Source: Olsenella sp. An293
Lineage (GTDB): Bacteria; Actinomycetota; Coriobacteriia; Coriobacteriales; Atopobiaceae
Reading direction: 5' to 3'
NCBI RefSeq assembly: GCF_002159495.1
Contig: NZ_NFIT01000003.1
Location: forward strand, 62,001 to 126,000
DNA: 64,000 bases
Below the pieces are notes generated by a model. That model was not told the origin of the DNA, searched no databases, and saw only the letters and a list, made by a program, of their open reading frames with translations. This document shows, piece by piece, positions 8,571-16,470 of this stretch. The position numbers were made by a program, and so were the translations under genes. Every line of letters starts with the position of its first letter. Within the stretch, counting starts at the first letter, position 1.

Positions 8571-9071
8571 ATGGGGCTCTTCTCGGCGACGCGCTACGTT
8601 GCCTCCCTGCCGCAGGTGAGCGTGGAGGGGCTCGTGCGCGACGGCGTGCGGCTCGTGCTGCTCGACCGTGACAACACCTGCGTCCCGCGCGACGCCCACG
8701 CGGCTCCGGCGGCGGTCGAGGACTGGCTCGCCCGCGCCCGCGAGGCCGGGCTCGAGCTGTGCCTGGTGTCCAACAACTTCCACACGAGCCACGTGAGTCG
8801 CACCGCGCGCGAGCTCGGCGTGGACTTCGTCGACCACGCGATGAAGCCGCTTCCGCTGGCGCTTCGGCGCGCGATGCGCCGCTTTGGCGCGCGGCCCGGC
8901 GAGACCGTGATGATCGGAGACCAGGTCTACACCGACGTCGCCGCCGGCAACCTCGCCGGCGTGCGCACGGTGCTCGTGCGCCCGCAGTCCCGGGCGGACC
9001 TCTGGTACACCCACGTCTTTCGCGTCTTCGAGCGGCTCGCCCTGCGCGGCAGGACCTTCGAGGGCGAGTAG
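8571..9071 (+). CDS. yqeG: YqeG family HAD-IIIA phosphatase
   Basis: 166 residues from ATG 8571 (GTG codons upstream at 8562 and 8565 are in frame but less well placed). The HAD motifs are present: motif I VLLDRDNTCVPR with the nucleophile Asp, motif II LVSNNF, and motifs III/IV in KPLPLALRRAM and MIGDQVYTDVAAGN. YqeG belongs to subclass IIIA; relatives dephosphorylate phosphatidylglycerophosphate, so a lipid-head-group role is possible but unproven here. It follows mltG by 12 bases. Confidence 0.88.
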   Translation: MGLFSATRYVASLPQVSVEGLVRDGVRLVLLDRDNTCVPRDAHAAPAAVEDWLARAREAGLELCLVSNNFHTSHVSRTARELGVDFVDHAMKPLPLALRRAMRRFGARPGETVMIGDQVYTDVAAGNLAGVRTVLVRPQSRADLWYTHVFRVFERLALRGRTFEGE

Positions 9072-9137
9072 GGCCAAGGGTCGCGGGCCGGATCCCGCCG
9101 AGGGGCGCCTCAAGGCGTTCCCCCGCGCCGCGCTCAC

Positions 9138-9146
9138 TGCTAGAAT
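9138..9146 (+). promoter_or_regulatory. Extended -10 for aroK-aroB
   Basis: TGCTAGAAT stands 28 bases ahead of the aroK start. The same TGC+TAGAAT string occurs before efp and cca, which makes it a convincing vegetative -10 for this organism. Confidence 0.6.
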
Positions 9147-9174
9147 CGGGAGCGGTAGATTCGGAGGAGGGTGC

Positions 9175-9723
9175 GTGCAGGACAGCAGCGGGGGATACGT
9201 CGTTCACGAGGGGTGCGACCACATCTTCTTCGTGGGCTTTCTCGGAGCGGGAAAGTCGACGCTCGCCCGCAACCTCGGCGTGCTCTTCCATCGTCCCCAC
9301 GTGGACACCGACCGCCTCGTCGAGCGAGCCCTGGGCAAGACGGTGGCGCAGGTCTTCGCCGAGGACGGGGAGGCGGCCTTCCGCGACGCCGAGACGCGTG
9401 AGCTCTCGCGCCTCTCCGCGCGCAAGTCGCTGCTCGTGAGCTGCGGCGGAGGCATCGTCGAGCGTCCCGAGAACTGCGAGCTCATGCACGAGATGGGCGC
9501 GGTGCTGTTCCTCGACGGGGACCTCGCCGACTCCCTGCGCCAGATTCGCTGTCCCGAGCGGCGGCCGGACCTGGGGACGGCCGAGCACGCAGCGGAGGTC
9601 TACCGGCATCGCCGGCCGCTCTACGAGGCTGCCGCCGACCTCACCATTGACATTCGGAACAAGACGTTTGAGCAGGTGGCGCACGAGGCCGGCCAGCTGC
9701 TCTGGGAGAGGGGCCTGCTATGA
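9175..9723 (+). CDS. aroK: Shikimate kinase
   Basis: 182 residues; GTG 9175 behind GGAGGA at 9163-9168. P-loop GFLGAGKST (about 22-30), shikimate-binding DTDRLVE, the FRDAE arginine, CGGGIV, and lid/binding arginines in CPERRPDLG and RHRRPLYE are all intact, so the enzyme looks functional. It phosphorylates shikimate at the 3-hydroxyl. The stop overlaps the next ATG (ATGA), so translation with the aroB-like gene is coupled. aroA, aroC, aroD and aroE are not in this window. Confidence 0.92.
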   Translation: MQDSSGGYVVHEGCDHIFFVGFLGAGKSTLARNLGVLFHRPHVDTDRLVERALGKTVAQVFAEDGEAAFRDAETRELSRLSARKSLLVSCGGGIVERPENCELMHEMGAVLFLDGDLADSLRQIRCPERRPDLGTAEHAAEVYRHRRPLYEAAADLTIDIRNKTFEQVAHEAGQLLWERGLL

Positions 9724-10835
9724 GCGACGAGACGGTCGAGGAAGTCGGCGAGCTGCACCGCATGAGGCAGTGGGTGGCGCTGCGAGGCTCCTCGATGGAC
9801 GTGCGCGGCGGTATCGGGCTCTCCGGGCACGTGGCCAAGGACCTGCGCACCGCCGTCGGCAAGCCCCACGCCTGCGCCCTCGTGGGGGAGCGCGGGGTCT
9901 CCGACGAGCTGCTCGCCACCAACCACCGCGACCTCTCCTCCGCCGGCTTCGAGGTCCGTCCCCTCGAGATGCCGGGGGACGGATGCGACCTCGCCCGGGT
10001 CGAGGCGCTCGCCGAGCGCCTGCTCGAGGCGCGCGTGACGGCGGACGACCTCGTGGTCGTCATCGGCGGCGACGAGACGCTCTCGTGCGCCGCGCTCGCG
10101 TGCTCCCTGTGGTGCGGCGGCGTCTCGCTCGTCGAGGTCCCGATCGACGCGGTCAGCGCGGTCCGCTCCTCGGTGACGCCGCGCCCGCTCGACCTGGCCG
10201 GCGCCCCGCAGATGCTGAGCCATGACGCGGGTGCTCGCTTTGCCATCGTCGACGTGCGCCTGTTTGACCTCGACCCCGTCCACGAGGAGCTGCGCCACGC
10301 CTTCGCGCTCATGGCCGCGACGGCCGCGTGCGACTCCAACAAGGCCTTCGAGCGGCTCTGGGACTCCACCGACGAGCTCGTCGCCGGCAATGAGCAGGTC
10401 ATCTTGCGGCAGATCCTGGACGCGGTGAAGAGCCGTGGGCGCGTCGTGGGCTCCACCTCCGCCGCGACCCGGCAGTCCGTCTCCTATGGCGAGGACTTCG
10501 CCCGCGCGCTGCGCTCCGTCGCGGGGGACTCCGTGCCCGCATCGTCGCTGCTCGCCGACGGGCTGCGCTTCTCGGCTCGCCTCGCCGTGGCCCTCGAGCA
10601 GCTCTCCGTCGACGACATGTTCACCCAAGACGAGCTCCTCGAGCGCCTGGGGCTCGGGACCTGCGAGGTCCCCGTCGACCCCGACGCCCTTGTCGCCGCC
10701 CTCAAGCAGGAGCGCTTCTCGCGCACCAACCGCTTCATGATGGCGACCCCGCGCGCCCTCGGGCGCGTGCGCCTGAGCGTGATCCCCGACGACCTGCTCG
10801 CAGAGCACGCCGCCGCCTGGTGCGCCTCCCGCTAG
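9720..10835 (+). CDS. aroB: AroB-like protein, degenerate 3-dehydroquinate synthase
   Basis: 371 residues with the overall length and fold pattern of 3-dehydroquinate synthase, sitting where aroB normally follows aroK. The landmark motifs are altered: the NAD-binding GGGVxGDxAGF region reads IGGDETLSCAALAC; the DSSVGGKTG region reads VRSSVTPRPLDL, losing the conserved Lys; the zinc-binding GHTFGHA stretch reads GEDFARA, losing both His; and the HGEAV zinc His region reads SSLLADG. A Glu aligned with the remaining ligand (HEEL) is kept. Catalysis as DHQ synthase therefore looks unlikely. Whether it is a pseudoenzyme or has a new activity cannot be told from sequence. Confidence 0.7.
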   Translation: MSDETVEEVGELHRMRQWVALRGSSMDVRGGIGLSGHVAKDLRTAVGKPHACALVGERGVSDELLATNHRDLSSAGFEVRPLEMPGDGCDLARVEALAERLLEARVTADDLVVVIGGDETLSCAALACSLWCGGVSLVEVPIDAVSAVRSSVTPRPLDLAGAPQMLSHDAGARFAIVDVRLFDLDPVHEELRHAFALMAATAACDSNKAFERLWDSTDELVAGNEQVILRQILDAVKSRGRVVGSTSAATRQSVSYGEDFARALRSVAGDSVPASSLLADGLRFSARLAVALEQLSVDDMFTQDELLERLGLGTCEVPVDPDALVAALKQERFSRTNRFMMATPRALGRVRLSVIPDDLLAEHAAAWCASR

Positions 10836-10844
10836 CGATATGGG

Positions 10845-10931
10845 TTGACAATCACGTCAGGTTATATTGTCAACCCGTCATGAGGGTTGACAATATAACC
10901 TGACGTGATTGTCAAATGACGTGATTGTCAA
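10845..10931. repeat. Perfect 32-bp inverted repeat plus a third half-copy
   Basis: Arms 10845-10876 and 10884-10915 are perfect reverse complements around the 7-base loop GTCATGA. Each contains the same 29-bp unit as at 185-248. A 15-bp end, TGACGTGATTGTCAA, at 10901-10915 is repeated directly at 10917-10931, stopping two bases before the AAAGGAA ribosome site of pepP. It is not followed by a T-run. Candidate operator or small palindromic mobile element. Confidence 0.92.
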
Positions 10932-10945
10932 AGAAAGGAAGCAGC

Positions 10946-12070
10946 ATGGCAGACAACACTGCATGCGCGGGGCGCGTCGAGCGCCTGCGCGAGCTCATGG
11001 GGGAGCGCGGCTACGACGCCGTCATCCTGCGCAACAACCCCGACCTGCGCTGGCTCACCGGCGCCGAGCGCACCTTCGACTTCGAGGTCGCCCACACCGC
11101 CATGGTGACGCGCGACGACCTCTGGCTCCACACGGACTCCCGCTACTACAACACCTTCCGCGAGCGCCTGGGCGCCGACTGCCCCTGGAAGATCGACCAG
11201 GACGTCATCGCCCCCGCCCGCTGGGCCGCCGAGCGCGCCCGCTGCGCCCGCGCCCGCGTGGTGGCCGTCGAGGACACCTGCACCCTCTCGTTCTTTGACG
11301 ACTTCACCGCCGAGTGCGCCGCCGTCGGCATCGCCTGCCTCACGCCGCGCCTGCACGGCGACATCTGCGACCTGCGCAGCGTCAAGGACGCCGAGGAGGT
11401 CGAGCTCATGAGGCGCGCCCAGGAGGTCACCGACGCCGCCTTCGACCACATCTGCGGCTTCATCCATGCCGGCCTCACCGAGCAGGAGATCCGCGTCGAG
11501 CTGGAGAACTACATGCTCTCCCATGGCGCCGACGAGCTCTCCTTTGGCACGATCATCGCAGCCGGCGCAAACGGCGCGAACCCCCACGCCCAGCCCGGCC
11601 CCTACGTGGTCCAGGAGGGCGACCTCATCGTCATGGACTACGGCGCCGGCTACCATGACTACCACTCCGACATGACGCGCACCGTCTGCGTGGGCGAGCC
11701 GAGCTCCGAGCAGCGCGCCGTCTACGACGTCGTCCGCCGCGCTCACGAGGCCTGCGCCGCCGCGGTGCGTGCGGGCGTGGTCGGCCGCGACATCCACCAG
11801 GTGGCCGTCGACGTCATCACCGAGGCGGGCTACGGCGAGTACTTCGGCCACGGCCTCGGCCACGGCGTGGGCCTCGAGATTCACGAGCGCCCCAACTTCA
11901 ACCGCGCCTGGGACCGCCCGGTGCCCGCGGGCTCCGTCGTGACCATCGAGCCGGGCATCTACCTGCCGGGCAAGTTCGGCATCCGCCTCGAGGACTTTGG
12001 CCTCGTGACCGAGGACGGCTACGAGCCCTTCACCTGCTCCACCCACGACCTCGTGATCGTCGGCAAGTAA
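10946..12070 (+). CDS. pepP: Xaa-Pro aminopeptidase (M24B)
   Basis: 374 residues from ATG 10946 with AAAGGAA at 10933-10939; the in-frame TTG at 10925 falls inside the repeat and is rejected. Creatinase-like N-terminal domain (LRNNPDLRWLTGAE) and pita-bread catalytic domain with the dinuclear metal ligands in order: MDYGAGYHDYHSDMTRT (two Asp), GHGLGHGVGLEIHE (His), TIEPGIYLPG (Glu) and GIRLEDF (Glu). It removes N-terminal residues that precede proline. In many Gram-positives pepP directly precedes efp; here the man PTS operon lies between them. Confidence 0.94.
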   Translation: MADNTACAGRVERLRELMGERGYDAVILRNNPDLRWLTGAERTFDFEVAHTAMVTRDDLWLHTDSRYYNTFRERLGADCPWKIDQDVIAPARWAAERARCARARVVAVEDTCTLSFFDDFTAECAAVGIACLTPRLHGDICDLRSVKDAEEVELMRRAQEVTDAAFDHICGFIHAGLTEQEIRVELENYMLSHGADELSFGTIIAAGANGANPHAQPGPYVVQEGDLIVMDYGAGYHDYHSDMTRTVCVGEPSSEQRAVYDVVRRAHEACAAAVRAGVVGRDIHQVAVDVITEAGYGEYFGHGLGHGVGLEIHERPNFNRAWDRPVPAGSVVTIEPGIYLPGKFGIRLEDFGLVTEDGYEPFTCSTHDLVIVGK

Positions 12071-12072
12071 CC

Positions 12073-12176
12073 GAGAAGAACCTTGCTTTGGGGCCCGTCG
12101 GGCGTGTCTCCGTGCGAAGAGGACTGTTTGAGCGCGGGGACACGCCCGACGGCTTTGCCGCCGCACGTTCTTCTCG
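12073..12176. repeat. Hairpin element with conserved core (copy C)
   Basis: Arms CCGTCGGGCGTGTC (12095-12108) and GACACGCCCGACGG (12139-12152) enclose TCCGTGCGAA-GAGGACTGTTTGAGC. The core GAGGACTGT[CT]TGAGC recurs in both elements at 46251-46459, while these stems are unrelated in sequence. A second outer pair, GAGAAGAAC (12073-12081) and GTTCTTCTC (12168-12176), encloses it. It lies downstream of pepP. Confidence 0.75.
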
Positions 12177-12195
12177 CCCGTTGAGCGGGGAAATG

Positions 12196-12237
12196 TGAAC
12201 GAAACATCTTCACCAGGTGACCACAACTTGATAGAAT
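12196..12237 (+). promoter_or_regulatory. Promoter and operator candidate of the man PTS operon
   Basis: -35-like TTCACC (12209-12214), a 17-base spacer and -10 TAGAAT (12232-12237). An 11-bp perfect palindrome TCACC-A-GGTGA (12210-12220) covers the -35 and its downstream edge, and a second dyad GTGAA-N9-TTCAC (12196-12214) overlaps it. A repressor binding here would block the polymerase. A leader of about 100 bases separates it from the gene. The regulator is not in the window. Confidence 0.5.
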
Positions 12238-12343
12238 GTGGACGGTACGTGGAGCAATGGGGGAGAAGTTGTGCAGGGGGAACCTGTCGCTGCGCGTACG
12301 GTTCTGTAGGTAGGAGTCCGCGAAAAGAAGAAGGAGGTATGCG

Positions 12344-13342
12344 GTGGTTAGCATTGTTCTAGCCAGTCACGGCTCGTTCGCCGAGGGCATCAAGATGTCC
12401 GGCCAGATGATCTTTGGCCCTCAGGAGAACGTCGCCGCCGTGACGCTCACGCCCGACATGGGGCCAGATGACCTCAGGGCAAAGATCCTCGAAGCTGTCT
12501 CCGGCTTCGACGACCAGGATCAGGTGCTGTTCCTGGTCGACCTCCAGGGTGGCACGCCCTGGAACCAGGTGTCGCTGCTGCTCGGGGAGGAGGGGCACGA
12601 GAACTGGGTCGCCGTCGGCGGCATGAACCTCCCGATGCTCATCTCCGCCTATGGCGAGCGCATGGGCAGCGATTCCGCCGCCGAGGTCGCCAAGGCCATC
12701 TATCCCGAGGCCAAGGCCGGCGTCTGCATCAAGCCCGAGGAGCTCGCCCCCGCCGAGGCCGCCGCGCCCGCAGCCGCCCCGGCCGCCGCGCCCGCCGGCG
12801 CGATCCCGCCCGGCACCGTGCTCGGCGACGGCCACATCAAGATCGCCCACTGCCGTGTGGACACCCGCCTGCTCCACGGCCAGGTCGCCACGGCGTGGAC
12901 CAAGCAGATCAACCCGGACCGCATCATCGTCGTCTCCGACGGCGTCGCTCACGACGAGCTGCGCAAGACGATGATCACCCAAGCCGCGCCTCCGGGAGTC
13001 AAGGCCCACGTCATCCCGATCTCCAAGATGATCGAGGTCGCCAAGGACCCGCGCTTCGGCGCCACCAAGGCGTTCCTGCTCTTCGAGACCCCGCAGGACG
13101 TGCTCAAGGCCGTCGAGGGCGGTGTCGACATCAAGAACGTCAACCTCGGCTCCATGGCCCACTCCGTGGGCAAGGTCGTCGTGACCCAGGCCATCGCCAT
13201 GGACCAGGACGATTACGACACGATCGAGAAGCTCTCCTCGCTGGGCGTCAAGTTCGACGTCCGCAAGGTCCCGGCGGACTCGCCCGAGAACTTCGAGAGC
13301 ATGATGAGCAAGGCCAAGGCCGAGCTCGCTGCACAGGCATAA
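12344..13342 (+). CDS. manX: PTS mannose-family EIIAB component
   Basis: 332 residues; GTG 12344 follows AAGGAGG at 12331-12337. EIIA domain (1-about 130) with the phosphorylated His 9 in VLASHGSFAEG and FLVDLQGGTPWNQ; an Ala/Pro-rich hinge (about 138-160); EIIB domain with the second phospho-His at 178 in RVDTRLLHGQVAT. The fused EIIAB relays phosphate from HPr to the sugar entering through EIICD. First gene of a four-gene operon. Sugar specificity (mannose, glucose or glucosamine) is inferred from the family. Confidence 0.95.
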   Translation: MVSIVLASHGSFAEGIKMSGQMIFGPQENVAAVTLTPDMGPDDLRAKILEAVSGFDDQDQVLFLVDLQGGTPWNQVSLLLGEEGHENWVAVGGMNLPMLISAYGERMGSDSAAEVAKAIYPEAKAGVCIKPEELAPAEAAAPAAAPAAAPAGAIPPGTVLGDGHIKIAHCRVDTRLLHGQVATAWTKQINPDRIIVVSDGVAHDELRKTMITQAAPPGVKAHVIPISKMIEVAKDPRFGATKAFLLFETPQDVLKAVEGGVDIKNVNLGSMAHSVGKVVVTQAIAMDQDDYDTIEKLSSLGVKFDVRKVPADSPENFESMMSKAKAELAAQA

Positions 13343-13355
13343 GAAGGAGGGAAGC

Positions 13356-14168
13356 ATGTCGGTATTCACAATCATCCTGATTGTCTTTGTTGCCTTCCTT
13401 GCCGGCATGGAAGGCGTTCTCGACCAGTGGCAGTTCCACCAGCCGCTCGTCGCCTGCACGCTCATCGGTCTGGTGAGCGGTTACCTCGAGGCTGGCATCA
13501 TCCTCGGCGGCACCCTGCAGATGATGGCCCTCGGCTGGGCCAACGTCGGCGCCGCCGTCGCCCCTGACGCCGCGCTCGCCTCGGTCGCGTCCGCGATCCT
13601 GATGGTCATCGCCCTCATCGGCGGCTCCGACCAGGGCACGGCCATCTCCACGGCCATCGCCGTCGCCGTCCCGCTGTCCGTGGCCGGTCTGTTCCTGACC
13701 ATGATCGTCCGTACCATCGCCATCCCCATCGTCCACATCATGGACGGCGCGGCGGCGCGCGCGGACTACACCGCCCTCGACGTCTGGTCGATCATCGCGA
13801 TCTGCCTGCAGGGCATCCGTATCGCCATCCCGGCTGCGGCTCTGTGCTTCATCCCGTCCGAGGCCGTCATGGGCGCCCTCAACATGATGCCCGCGTGGCT
13901 GAACGAAGGCATGACGATCGGCGGCGGCATGGTTGCGGCCGTCGGCTACGCCATGGTCATCAACATGATGGCGACCAAGGAGGTCTGGCCGTTCTTCGCG
14001 CTGGGCTTCTGCCTCGCCGCCATCTCCCAGCTCACCCTCATCGCCCTCGGCGTCATCGGCATCTCCCTGGCCCTCATCTACCTGGGCCTGAAGGAGGTCG
14101 CCAAGTCCGGTGCCGGCGCTGCCGGCTCGGGCGACCCGCTCGGCGACATCCTGGACGACTACGAGTAG
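13356..14168 (+). CDS. manY: PTS mannose-family EIIC permease
   Basis: 270 residues, ATG 13356 behind AAGGAGGG. Strongly hydrophobic with the EII-Sor family start (IVFVAFLAGMEGVLDQWQFHQPLV) and GTLQMMALGWANVGAAVAPDAALASV. It forms the membrane channel for sugar together with EIID. It sits 13 bases after manX and 19 bases before manZ, so the genes are co-transcribed. Confidence 0.95.
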   Translation: MSVFTIILIVFVAFLAGMEGVLDQWQFHQPLVACTLIGLVSGYLEAGIILGGTLQMMALGWANVGAAVAPDAALASVASAILMVIALIGGSDQGTAISTAIAVAVPLSVAGLFLTMIVRTIAIPIVHIMDGAAARADYTALDVWSIIAICLQGIRIAIPAAALCFIPSEAVMGALNMMPAWLNEGMTIGGGMVAAVGYAMVINMMATKEVWPFFALGFCLAAISQLTLIALGVIGISLALIYLGLKEVAKSGAGAAGSGDPLGDILDDYE

Positions 14169-14187
14169 GAAGGGAGGAGAGGCATAC

Positions 14188-15129
14188 ATGGCAGATAAGA
14201 TCACGCTTTCCAAGAGCGACCGCCTCGCGGTTTGGTTCCGTCACCAGTACCTCCAGGGCTCCTGGAACTACGAGCGCATGCAGAACGGCGGCTGGTGCTT
14301 CTCTATGATCCCCGCGATCAAGAAGCTCTACCCCAACAAGGAGGACCAGATCGCGGCCCTCAAGCGCCACATGGAGTTCTACAACACGCACCCGTACGTG
14401 TCGTCCCCGGTCATCGGCGTCACGCTCGCCCTCGAGGAGGACCGTGCCAACGGCGCCCCCGTTGAGGACGCGGCCATCCAGGGCGTCAAGGTCGGCATGA
14501 TGGGCCCGCTCGCCGGCGTCGGCGACCCCGTCTTCTGGTTCACCCTCAGGCCCCTGCTCGGCGCCCTCGGCGCGTCGCTCGCCATGGGCGGCTCCATCAT
14601 GGGCCCGATCCTGTTCTTCGTGCTGTGGAACGTCATCCGCCTGGCCTTTGAGTGGTACACGCAGGAGTTTGGCTACAAGCTCGGTACCTCCATCACCAAG
14701 GACCTCTCCGGCGGCCTGATGGGCAAGATCACCGAGGGCGCCTCGATCCTCGGCATGTTCGTCATCGGCGGCCTGGTGGAGCGCTGGGTGTCCATCAAGT
14801 TCACCCCGATCGTCTCCACGGTCACGCAGTCTGAGGGCGCCTACATCGATTGGAACGCCATCGCCGAGACCGCCGGCAGCGGCGCCCAGGGCGTCGCGGA
14901 CGCCATCCAGAGCGCCCTGTCCCAGTACAGCTCGCTCGGCGCCACCGGCCTTTCCATCGACAAGGTGACCACGCTCCAGGCCAACCTCGACCAGCTGATC
15001 CCCGGCCTCGCGGCCGTGGCCGTCACGCTGCTGTGCTGCTGGCTGCTCAAGAAGAAGGTCTCCCCGATCGCCATCATCATTGGCATGTTCGCGATCGGCA
15101 TCCTCGGCCACCTCGCCCAGATCCTCTAG
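14188..15129 (+). CDS. manZ: PTS mannose-family EIID permease
   Basis: 313 residues from ATG 14188 with GGAGGAGAGG upstream; an in-frame upstream extension into manY is rejected. Typical EIID motifs: RHQYLQGSWNYERMQNGGWCFSMIPAIKKLY, the motif MGPLAGVGDPVFWFTLRPLLGALG, and hydrophobic segments at about 125-150, 180-200 and 270-310. Together with EIIC it forms the transporter and, in lactic acid bacteria, the receptor for class IIa bacteriocins and an entry port for phage DNA. Confidence 0.95.
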   Translation: MADKITLSKSDRLAVWFRHQYLQGSWNYERMQNGGWCFSMIPAIKKLYPNKEDQIAALKRHMEFYNTHPYVSSPVIGVTLALEEDRANGAPVEDAAIQGVKVGMMGPLAGVGDPVFWFTLRPLLGALGASLAMGGSIMGPILFFVLWNVIRLAFEWYTQEFGYKLGTSITKDLSGGLMGKITEGASILGMFVIGGLVERWVSIKFTPIVSTVTQSEGAYIDWNAIAETAGSGAQGVADAIQSALSQYSSLGATGLSIDKVTTLQANLDQLIPGLAAVAVTLLCCWLLKKKVSPIAIIIGMFAIGILGHLAQIL

Positions 15130-15239
15130 GCGCTCGGCCAGCCCGACCTCTCGGGGCCGCGCACTCGCAAGAAGTGTCACAATGGCATTTCCTGCGGGGC
15201 GCGGCCCCGCGCTTGTCTCGGAAAGGAGTGGGCACGGTC

Positions 15240-15626
15240 ATGGCCCAGTCTCAGAACACCAAGGTCGACCTCGCCATCCCCGCCACGATGTTCGTGGGGC
15301 TCACCACCACCGGCAACATGATGGTGGGTGACAAGGCCCTCGAGTACTATAACGTGCGCAACGTCGAGGACTACATCCAGATCCCCTGGGACCAGATCGA
15401 CCACATCGCGGCGTCGGTGCTCTTCGGCGGGCGCGTCATCCCGCGCTTTGCCGTCTTCACCAAGGAGAACGGCCACTTCGCCTTCTCCACCCGCAACAAC
15501 CACGCGGCTCTCCGCGCCATCCGCACCTACATCGGGGGCGAGAAGATCGTGCGCTCGGAGACCTTCTTCGGCGTGCTGCGCGCCGGTGTGGTGGGCCTCT
15601 GGCACCGCATCACGCGCCGCGGGTAG
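15240..15626 (+). CDS. manO: DUF956 protein (ManO-like)
   Basis: 128 residues from ATG 15240; AAAGGAG at 15222-15228 (a GTG nearer the ribosome site is possible). Soluble, with the DUF956 pattern MFVGLTTTGNMMVGDKALEYYNVRNVEDYIQIPWDQID and FTKENGHFAFSTRN. DUF956 genes follow man PTS operons in many Gram-positives and are thought to adjust the operon's expression or activity; no catalytic motif is visible. It lies 110 bases after manZ with no clear terminator between them. Confidence 0.85.
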   Translation: MAQSQNTKVDLAIPATMFVGLTTTGNMMVGDKALEYYNVRNVEDYIQIPWDQIDHIAASVLFGGRVIPRFAVFTKENGHFAFSTRNNHAALRAIRTYIGGEKIVRSETFFGVLRAGVVGLWHRITRRG

Positions 15627-15699
15627 GTTCTGCGCCTGGGGCGTCCCGGCCCTGTTCTTCTCGGCAATTTAGGCGTTTTCATGGGCCGCCGCCCGCCCG

Positions 15700-15708
15700 T
15701 GCTAGAAT
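15700..15708 (+). promoter_or_regulatory. Extended -10 for efp
   Basis: TGCTAGAAT, identical to the element before aroK and cca, 52 bases before the efp start. Confidence 0.6.
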
Positions 15709-15760
15709 ACGGGGTCGTATGTACGCGCCCCAGCCGGGGCATTGAGGGAAAAGAGCACAC

Positions 15761-16324
15761 GTGGCAACCATCAGCACCGCAGACTTCAAGAACGGCATGG
15801 GCCTCAAGATCAACGAGAAGTACTACACGATCGTCGAGTTCCAGCACGTCAAGCCCGGCAAGGGCGGCGCCTTCGTCCGCTACAAGATCCGCGACCTCAA
15901 GACCGGCCGCGTGATCGACCAGACCTGCAACGCCGGCACCAAGTTCGAGAACGTGCAGCTCATCACCAAGGAGATGCAGTACCTCTACAACGACGGCGGC
16001 ACCTACTACTTCATGGACAACGAGACCTACGAGCAGGTCGAGCTTCCCGCGGACTTCATCGGCGACAACGCCAAGTGGTTCAAGGAGAACGACAACGCTC
16101 AGCTGCTCTACGCCGACACCGAGCTTCTGGGCGTCGAGCCCCCGATGTTCATCGAGGCCGAGATCACCGAGACCGACCCCGGCTTCAAGGGCGACACCGT
16201 CCAGGGCGGCACCAAGCCCGCCACCATCGAGACCGGCGCCGTCATCCAGGTCCCGATGTACCTCAACCAGGGCGAGCGCATCAAGGTCGACACCCGCACC
16301 GGCAAGTTCGTGAGCCGCGTCTAG
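15761..16324 (+). CDS. efp: Elongation factor P
   Basis: 187 residues, GTG start. The KOW-like N-domain carries the tip loop HVKPGKGGAFVR with Lys 34 at the position that is post-translationally modified in some bacteria; two OB domains follow, ending in GERIKVDTRTGKFVSRV. EF-P relieves ribosome stalling at polyproline. No modification gene (epmA/earP/ymfI) is seen in this window. A strong terminator follows. Confidence 0.97.
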   Translation: MATISTADFKNGMGLKINEKYYTIVEFQHVKPGKGGAFVRYKIRDLKTGRVIDQTCNAGTKFENVQLITKEMQYLYNDGGTYYFMDNETYEQVELPADFIGDNAKWFKENDNAQLLYADTELLGVEPPMFIEAEITETDPGFKGDTVQGGTKPATIETGAVIQVPMYLNQGERIKVDTRTGKFVSRV

Positions 16325-16348
16325 GCCTCGCCTCGCATCGCGACGCCG

Positions 16349-16377
16349 CCCGCGGGGGAGACCCCGCGGGCTTTTTT
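16349..16377 (+). terminator. Rho-independent terminator after efp
   Basis: Nine-base-pair stem CCCGCGGGG/CCCCGCGGG with a GAGA loop, followed by C and six T. Confidence 0.9.
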
Positions 16378-16406
16378 GTCGGCGGCGCAGGCCAGCCGCC
16401 AACGGG

Positions 16407-16412
16407 TATACT
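16407..16412 (+). promoter_or_regulatory. -10 of the asp23-nusB operon
   Basis: TATACT, 59 bases before the Asp23-family start and directly after the efp terminator. No convincing -35. Confidence 0.45.
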
Positions 16413-16470
16413 GTTGTGAACAAGCGCACGCAGCGGGCCTTCGCGCCCGGATTCGACAAGGGGGTCCAAC

